The notes beneath the pieces are model-generated. The model had not been told where the DNA came from. It was given only the letters and a program-made list of their open reading frames with translations, and ran no database searches. From Rhizomucor pusillus (taxonomy: Eukaryota > Mucoromycota > Mucoromycetes > Mucorales > Lichtheimiaceae): a stretch of DNA of 64,000 bases. Positions 58,479 through 64,000 of the stretch are shown piece after piece; position 1 is the first letter of the stretch, and the number at the start of each line of letters is the position of its first letter. The translations under genes were made by a program, and so were the position numbers. The stretch covers positions 59,068-123,067 of the forward strand of contig FWWN02000490.1 in assembly GCA_900175165.2 (NCBI GenBank), given 5' to 3'.

Positions 58479-59665
58479 TGGTGATTGCAAGGAGACTTTA
58501 AAGTAGCTTTTGAAGCGCCCAAGTCAATCGTCTGTGCTTTTTAAGGGGGTCACACCTATACCTTGGGTCAGCATATCGACTCGTGTCTATGGACATAACT
58601 CTTTTTTTCTGCGTTGTGAAAGGGGTGGGTATCTCTTAGATTCCGACTCCACTGTCCAAATTTTCTGGAAGCTGTGCGCGACCTGACTGCACATAGCAAT
58701 ATGGAACGTCGTCGCATTACATTCAAATATACCGTGTGGGCAATTTATCAATATTTGTATTAATTAATACCATCTGATAAAACGATCTTCATCGTTTGAA
58801 AGGCGGGCACAGTCTCTGCTGCTGCAGGATGTCACAATGCACATTCTTTGGGAATGTACGCTGTCGGTATCTCCATTCCGTCACAAATGTTTGATGTACC
58901 CAAAGGGGCTTGGCTTGGAGAATCGTGCACTGACTTTTGCTCGTGCACAAGCAACCCCCTAAAACAAGCTCCAAAACTTTGGAAGGAAGGCTAGACGCAT
59001 GATATGCATTAATTCATCTGCAGAGTTGCTGTCCATTTACAACATTATTGTCACATGAACTAGAATTGATTCGAATGGATTACATGAGGTCTCAGAGCCT
59101 TGATTTTCTTTACATTGGACCAATACTAGCATCGTTTGCCAATACAGGCCTTAGAATTAACAAGATAAACCGGAATTGACACAGAGCTTTTCTGTTGCAA
59201 TTTCGGAAGAAATAGCGCAATTTCATACATGAAAAAAATTGATTGAATTCACTGTAAATATGTATGGCAGCAGGCAGACGCGTACCTTGCTTTTAAGCAT
59301 TCCAAAAGCAAAATATTGGTTCATCCTTTAATTTATTGTAGCTTCGAATCCTGGTGGCTGTCTTAATAGCAGATCAATGCCCTCGAGCGAAAAGCGGCAC
59401 AGGGAAGGCAGGTAAGATAAGCATATGTATTAGTTTGCTTAGAGTAGCAGGTGGATATACGTTGATTTGGAATTAGACAACTCACGCAAGCCATCAAGCA
59501 TTAACATTACATTATTAAGAGTGCGTGAGTGGGGTTCCATCATTCCACATTAAAGTATTCAGTCGCCGCCAGAGACCAGATACCGTACAACACTCAAGTT
59601 TCACTGAAACTAGTCTTGTGAATCTTTTTTTCCCTTTTCCTCCATTTCCATTCTCGTCATTCTCA
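58479..59665. other. Long spacer upstream of two divergent genes
   Basis: About 1.2 kb between the uridine kinase and the RNA-binding protein gene, mostly AT-rich. A TTCGAATCC string near 59343 looks like a tRNA T-loop, but no stems or cloverleaf surround it. A CT-rich leader (about 59618-59660) precedes the next start. Confidence 0.5.
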
Positions 59666-61165
59666 ATGTCGTTAAGCATGGCGAGCGATCCTGCGCCTAT
59701 AGGCAGTCAGTTTGGCACGTTGTTCTCGGCTAACGATATTCGCATGCATCCGCTGGCTTCATCCCCTGCATCTGGTTTTTACCACGGTGGACAATCCCTC
59801 TCATCTCAAGTAAATGGCTCTGGAGGAGCGAACGGCCAAAGCTACGACGACGTGACAACTATATTTGTCGTTGGCTTTCCAGACGATATGTCTGAACGGG
59901 AGTTCCAAAACATGTTTACGTTCTCTCCAGGTTTTGAAGCTGCTTCTTTAAAGTGGCACTGTAAGGATCAAGAGGACGAGCAAGGTGGTGTAAGCGCAAA
60001 CGGAGGTAAAAAGCAAATGGTAAAGTATCTCGTACATTTTCTTTTACTATTTCATGCACTGACAGTATTATAGATCGGTTTTGCTCGTTTCCGCACTCGC
60101 TTGGAAGCCCTGGAGGCGGTTGAAGTTCTAAATGGAAAGCGTGTGGATCAAGAACGAGGCACGTTGCTGAAGGCGGAGATGGCAAAGAAGAATCTGCATA
60201 TCAAGCGTGGCTCGACTGTTCCTCAGACAACAACGGCAGCCCTGCATGCAGCGGCAGCGACAGCAGATTCCATTTCTTCTCCCCTTAGCATTCTCTCCAA
60301 AAAGCTGCATTTGCCATCATCTTCAGGCTACGACAATTTCTCTCCATTACCGAGCGATCTTTTGTCGCCAACCGACTATAACAGAGCCGATCCATTCATG
60401 GCCGATCCTTTCCGAAAACCATCTACGCCGACGACACCCATGTTTTCTGATGGCATTTTTGGTGGCTTCCGCTCACAGTCAATTGATGTGCGCAACAGCG
60501 AAGCGGCTTTCATGTCCCCGCCGCGTGCTGGTGGTGGTTTTGGACTTATGCCTCCAGCTCGCATGGCAAAAGCCATGCAAGAAGGATCGGACAACGATCC
60601 TTTCAACTACCTATCGAAATCATCACCCGTTCCCAACGAACGCGCTTTCGGTGCCTCTTCATCCTCTCCTCCCCAACCAACCTCTTCGTCTCTGCTGGGC
60701 GGTGGCGAACCACTGAGGTCCATGCGCATGGGATCCTTGTCTTTGCATACTGGCAATCTCGAATTCCGTTCTCCTAGCATTTCTTCACCTAGCTACAACC
60801 AATCGTCGACATCGTCCGGAAGATCTTTCAACCCTGCTGACCAGAATCCACCTTGCAATACCTTGTACGTAGGCAACTTGCCGCCCAATACCAGCGAGGA
60901 CGAGCTACGCCAGTTATTCTCAAAGTGCCGTGGATACAAGCGCATGTCATTCCGCACAAAGTCACAAGGCCCAATGTGCTTTGTTGAATTTGAGGACGTT
61001 GTGTATGCGACGCAGGCTATGCATGATCTGCAGGGATCTTGCCTCACAAACTCCATCAAGGGCGGCATACGCTTGTCTTTCAGCAAGAACCCCCTATTCA
61101 CCAAGCCCGGCAAGGACGGCAAGCGCGAGCCTGGATCTGACGGTCAGCAGCAGCCGCAGCCATGA
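59666..61165 (+). CDS. Two-RRM RNA-binding protein, Whi3/Scw1-like
   Basis: Two exons (59666-60019 and 60074-61165) sum to 481 aa. The first RRM starts [20 protein letters not shown] and continues over the splice as [21 protein letters not shown] long Ser/Pro-rich linker follows ([17 protein letters not shown] and similar). The second RRM is near the C-terminus, [20 protein letters not shown] with [18 protein letters not shown], then [12 protein letters not shown]. This arrangement is that of yeast Whi3 and S. pombe Scw1, cytoplasmic mRNA-binding regulators of cell-cycle and wall genes. The C-terminus ends in a Gln/Pro tail. The start is the first in-frame ATG after the CT-rich leader. Confidence 0.9.
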
Positions 61166-63073
61166 AAGAATGTAAATACTACTCATGACACAGCAAAATC
61201 ACCTCTCTTCTCTGTGCATTCTAAGGGATCTGTTTCACTTTATTGCTTGATGCAAAGAGCTGAACGATTGCTTGGTGATTATCATTTGTTCTCAATCTCT
61301 CAATTCTATATTGCCGCTCTTTTTGCTATTTTTACACACTATTACTAGCCGATACGTGTAGCTCCTATTTTACCAACCCTTCACACACACGCACGCACGC
61401 AACACACCAGCACAAAAATTCATGCACTTGCACGACAATCACCCATAACTGCTTATTTTCTTGCTCTCTCTCTCTCTTCCGATTTTTCATGCGCATTTAC
61501 ATGCAATCAGTCTTAGAATTTTTACTAAACCTATATTTTTCTCTACTTCTATTACATGTTCAATTATCATTGTTGCTGTTGTCGCCTTTCTATTTATGCA
61601 AGGCATCCGATTATGCAGAGCTGATGCTATTCCGAAGTCAATTATAGGTAGTCTCCGGTGGTATATTATTTCATGGACGTGAGCTATGAATACTTCCATG
61701 ATTAATCTTTGTACTGCATACTGGGAAGGCCTGAACGCACACAAAGATTCCGAATGTGTATAATGTATATATAATGTATGAACACATGCCAAGTATGGAG
61801 CATTAATTATAAGCGACTGAGGCTCCTGCTCAGCAGCAGCAAGGGCGTCGTCGTCGCTGGAGCCAGGTAAGAGTTCGCACCCTTATCGCGGCCTTGCTCG
61901 CTCGCTCATCTTCCAGAGTGAATATGACGATCCATATTGGAGCTCATAAATGGTACTCAGCAAGGTCACGCAATTTCAAGCAGCAATAGCTGCTTTTTTG
62001 GTCAAATGCGATGGAACGCTTATTTGAATGTCTGCCTGTCAAGTATATCATTCTCCTCCTGGTTGTTAGTGCTGATACATATCTGCATCGCTGCCTCTGC
62101 TCAAGTCCTTCCTGCCTCTCGCGCGGTTGCACTCTTACCAGTACCCTTTCGATGCAGCCAGGTTTTCCTTTACAGACAGTCGTTTTCTTCTCCTGCCTTT
62201 CTCTCCCCCCCAGCTACGACAGCAGCTGCAAGCACTCTGCAATGTACTCGTACAGTTCCGTTGACTCTGAATCATCCGGTAAGAGTTTTGGTCGCTTGAT
62301 CCTTTCTCCCTTTGCAGCACAAACACTAAGAGAGAGAGAAGAGAGAGAGAGAGAGACCGACGTGCCAACATGAATATTCAACGTTTTTTCAAGTTTTGCT
62401 CTTTCCAGGAAGTCTCGCAGTGTACAGATGCATATCGCCAACCTGTAGCGTTGATTCCTAGAGCGAGTCTTGGCAGATATTGCAGTTTCAAACGGTTTGT
62501 AAGATTTATGTCGATGGCAGACATGATCGCGCCAGAGGTGGGGGGAAAGTACTCTCCATAAAAGTGCACGGTGCATGGAATAGAGGGAATTCAAAGTCAG
62601 ACTGGTCTTCTTGACAAAAGGGACGGGAAGCGAACCTTTGGAAGCAAGTCACCCATCAAAAAACTTTAAATAACCCCTCTTTGCTCCAACTTTTTTCTTT
62701 TCTTTTCTTTGGGAAAGCTGGCAGTTCCAGCTCTTCGGAGTTGGACGCGTGCATACCACCACTACGACGTCGCATCTAGCTATTTCGGACCTCTTTCCAG
62801 CGATGATGTTTGCGACCGAGTGAAGCCGGAGTGCACGTTGGGGACTGATCAGGATGAATATAGATTTATTAAAGACGAAAATGGACACACGCTGCTTTAA
62901 GTTTATTGTCCTCGTCCGATCCAAACGTGGGAGGATGAAAAACCCTGTGTGGGCAACAGGGAAAATTGTAGAGGAAAGAGGTATGGTACAATGGGAGAGA
63001 AAAAGGGCAAATAGGGTGGGGAGAGGTAAATCAAAGCTGTGGATTATGCTATGTAGGGCAAATATCCATAATG
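61166..63073. other. Intergenic region with simple repeats
   Basis: About 1.9 kb. It holds a CA/CG-type tract (about 61383-61410) and a GA tract (about 62331-62354). A short spliced frame is possible at 62242-62461 (MYSYSSVDSESSG joined to SLAVYRC, 29 aa) after a CT-rich stretch, but support is thin. The right end (about 62640-63073) is probably the 3' UTR of the retrotransposon on the minus strand, including a run of A-rich sequence on that strand at about 62689-62712. Confidence 0.4.
62331..62354. repeat. GA microsatellite
   Basis: An interrupted run of GAGAGA repeats is visible directly. No function is inferred. Confidence 0.7.
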
Positions 63074-64000
63074 CTACGAGCTTGTGGTGGGTGCGGGCAG
63101 AGGTAGGAAGGTGCGCGGGTTCAACCACATAATGAACTTTTTGCCGTGGTCTTCGGGTGGTGGCGGTGCAGCAGGGTCTTCTCGGCGGACACAGAGCCGA
63201 TCAACTTCCTCAAGAATTTGGCACAGTATTGGCCATGTGTACGTCCGATACTGGCGTAGCTGGGGATTTGGCAAAGCTTTAGGTAGACGGTTGAGTATGA
63301 AGGAGATGGGGTGATCGACTGTGCGAGGTACTCGTAGTCGGCGGTGGAAGTCGAAGCAGTTGGTAAGATGGCGGCGTGAGGATGTTATTTGGGAGCATTT
63401 CAGGCAGGGAAGGGGCTTGGTGCTCGGAAGCCATCCCAGATGCCAACGAATGCATAGGCTGCGCTCCAGTCTTGACATCGGCAGTTTTAAAATTGGTTTA
63501 TGCCCAGGGATTTTCTGCACTGGTTGATCAATTTGCTGTATCGGCGTCGGCAGCGGTGTTTGTAGATATCGCGACGGTAGGAGCGGATGGCACTGTTGAG
63601 TTCAAGCGTAGTCGTTTCCGCGCGCGGCAGAGGTAGTTGGCGCCAGATCAAGTTATTGGTCTTCAGTTTGTACCACGAGCCATTGCGTGCACGTTGGATT
63701 AGTGGGATGGTCGCAGTGAGCAAGGCGTCGTCAGGCAAGTTGTAGGTACGAACGAGAAACTTGGCTTGGAGAATGGTAATACGCTCCGTCATAGACGCCA
63801 GGTTAGTTAGATGAGCCATAACCACGGTGGAGGATTTGTGGTGCGCACCGTAGATCATACGGAGGCAGGTCGATTGGGCGTTCTCAAGTATCTGTCGGTG
63901 CTTCTTGTTGAACGAGCAGATAGCTAGGCCATACTCCATTTTTGGGCGAATGAACTGGCTATAGAGCCGAGAACAGAGGAGTCTACCCAAGCCGGTTGGG
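63074..64000 (-). mobile_element. Non-LTR (LINE-type) retrotransposon, C-terminal end of the reverse-transcriptase ORF
   Basis: The minus strand is open from the window edge with TGLGRLLCSRLYSQFIRPKMEYG, typical of the region after the reverse-transcriptase domain of LINE ORF2. It ends at a stop at 63487. A second frame overlaps and continues SRLERSLCIRWHLGWLP, then CLKCSQ and LTNCF, which resembles the C-terminal Cys/His knuckle of LINEs, and runs to 63074. The change of frame near 63490-63520 looks like a single-base frameshift, so this copy is probably inactive. The 5' part lies outside the window. Confidence 0.75.

Noticed and set aside
59338..59360. tRNA-like T-loop string TTCGAATCC
   Set aside because: The flanks do not pair into a T-stem and no acceptor, D or anticodon arms can be drawn.
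62242..62461. A 29-residue spliced frame after a CT-rich stretch
   Set aside because: The splice sites are acceptable, but the product is too short and nothing independent supports it.

Overview
This window is nuclear DNA of a filamentous fungus, most likely an early-diverging zygomycete-type fungus of the Mucorales (the lineage is an inference from gene content and sequence character; I could not run a search). The evidence is dense protein-coding genes on both strands, very many short (about 45-150 nt) spliceosomal introns, fungal-specific Zn2Cys6 and GATA regulators, a fungal PAK kinase and an Rch1-type carrier. Exon models were built by hand from splice sites, phase arithmetic and protein family motifs. 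Those for which lengths sum exactly in frame are stated as such.

Layout. 1-1831: ankyrin-DIL protein (minus, cut by the left edge). 3117-5049: M49-like metallohydrolase. 5050-7447: mostly non-genic, with decayed ORFs. 7448-16015: a block in which an intact Zn2Cys6 regulator, a serine palmitoyltransferase LCB2 gene and a decayed second copy of the regulator lie side by side. 16201-24630: DHHC palmitoyltransferase, thioredoxin, an acidic/Asn-rich protein, REI1, NMNAT and a mitochondrial carrier. 24932-29922: PAK kinase and a second LCB2 gene. 30872-36416: UBC6, SF3B1 and a small membrane protein. 37706-43007: a tiny secreted peptide gene, a candidate small membrane gene, a TMEM62-like phosphoesterase and a multi-pass membrane protein. 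43718-50023: Rch1-like carrier, cytochrome c haem lyase, UTP7 and Ras. 50549-55300: a third Zn2Cys6 regulator and a two-finger GATA factor. 57369-61165: uridine kinase and a Whi3/Scw1-like RNA-binding protein. 63074-64000: the 3' end of a non-LTR retrotransposon (minus).

Most genes are housekeeping and do not form a pathway cluster. The notable relations are evolutionary. The two LCB2 genes are the same protein with exactly the same central coding length (950 nt), but that stretch is split by four introns in one copy and uninterrupted in the other. The two regulators flanking LCB2-a are paralogues, one intact and one carrying at least four separate lesions. Introns with GC instead of GT donors are unusually common (seven supported by reading frame). 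No CRISPR array, rRNA, confident tRNA or bacterial-type operon was seen.
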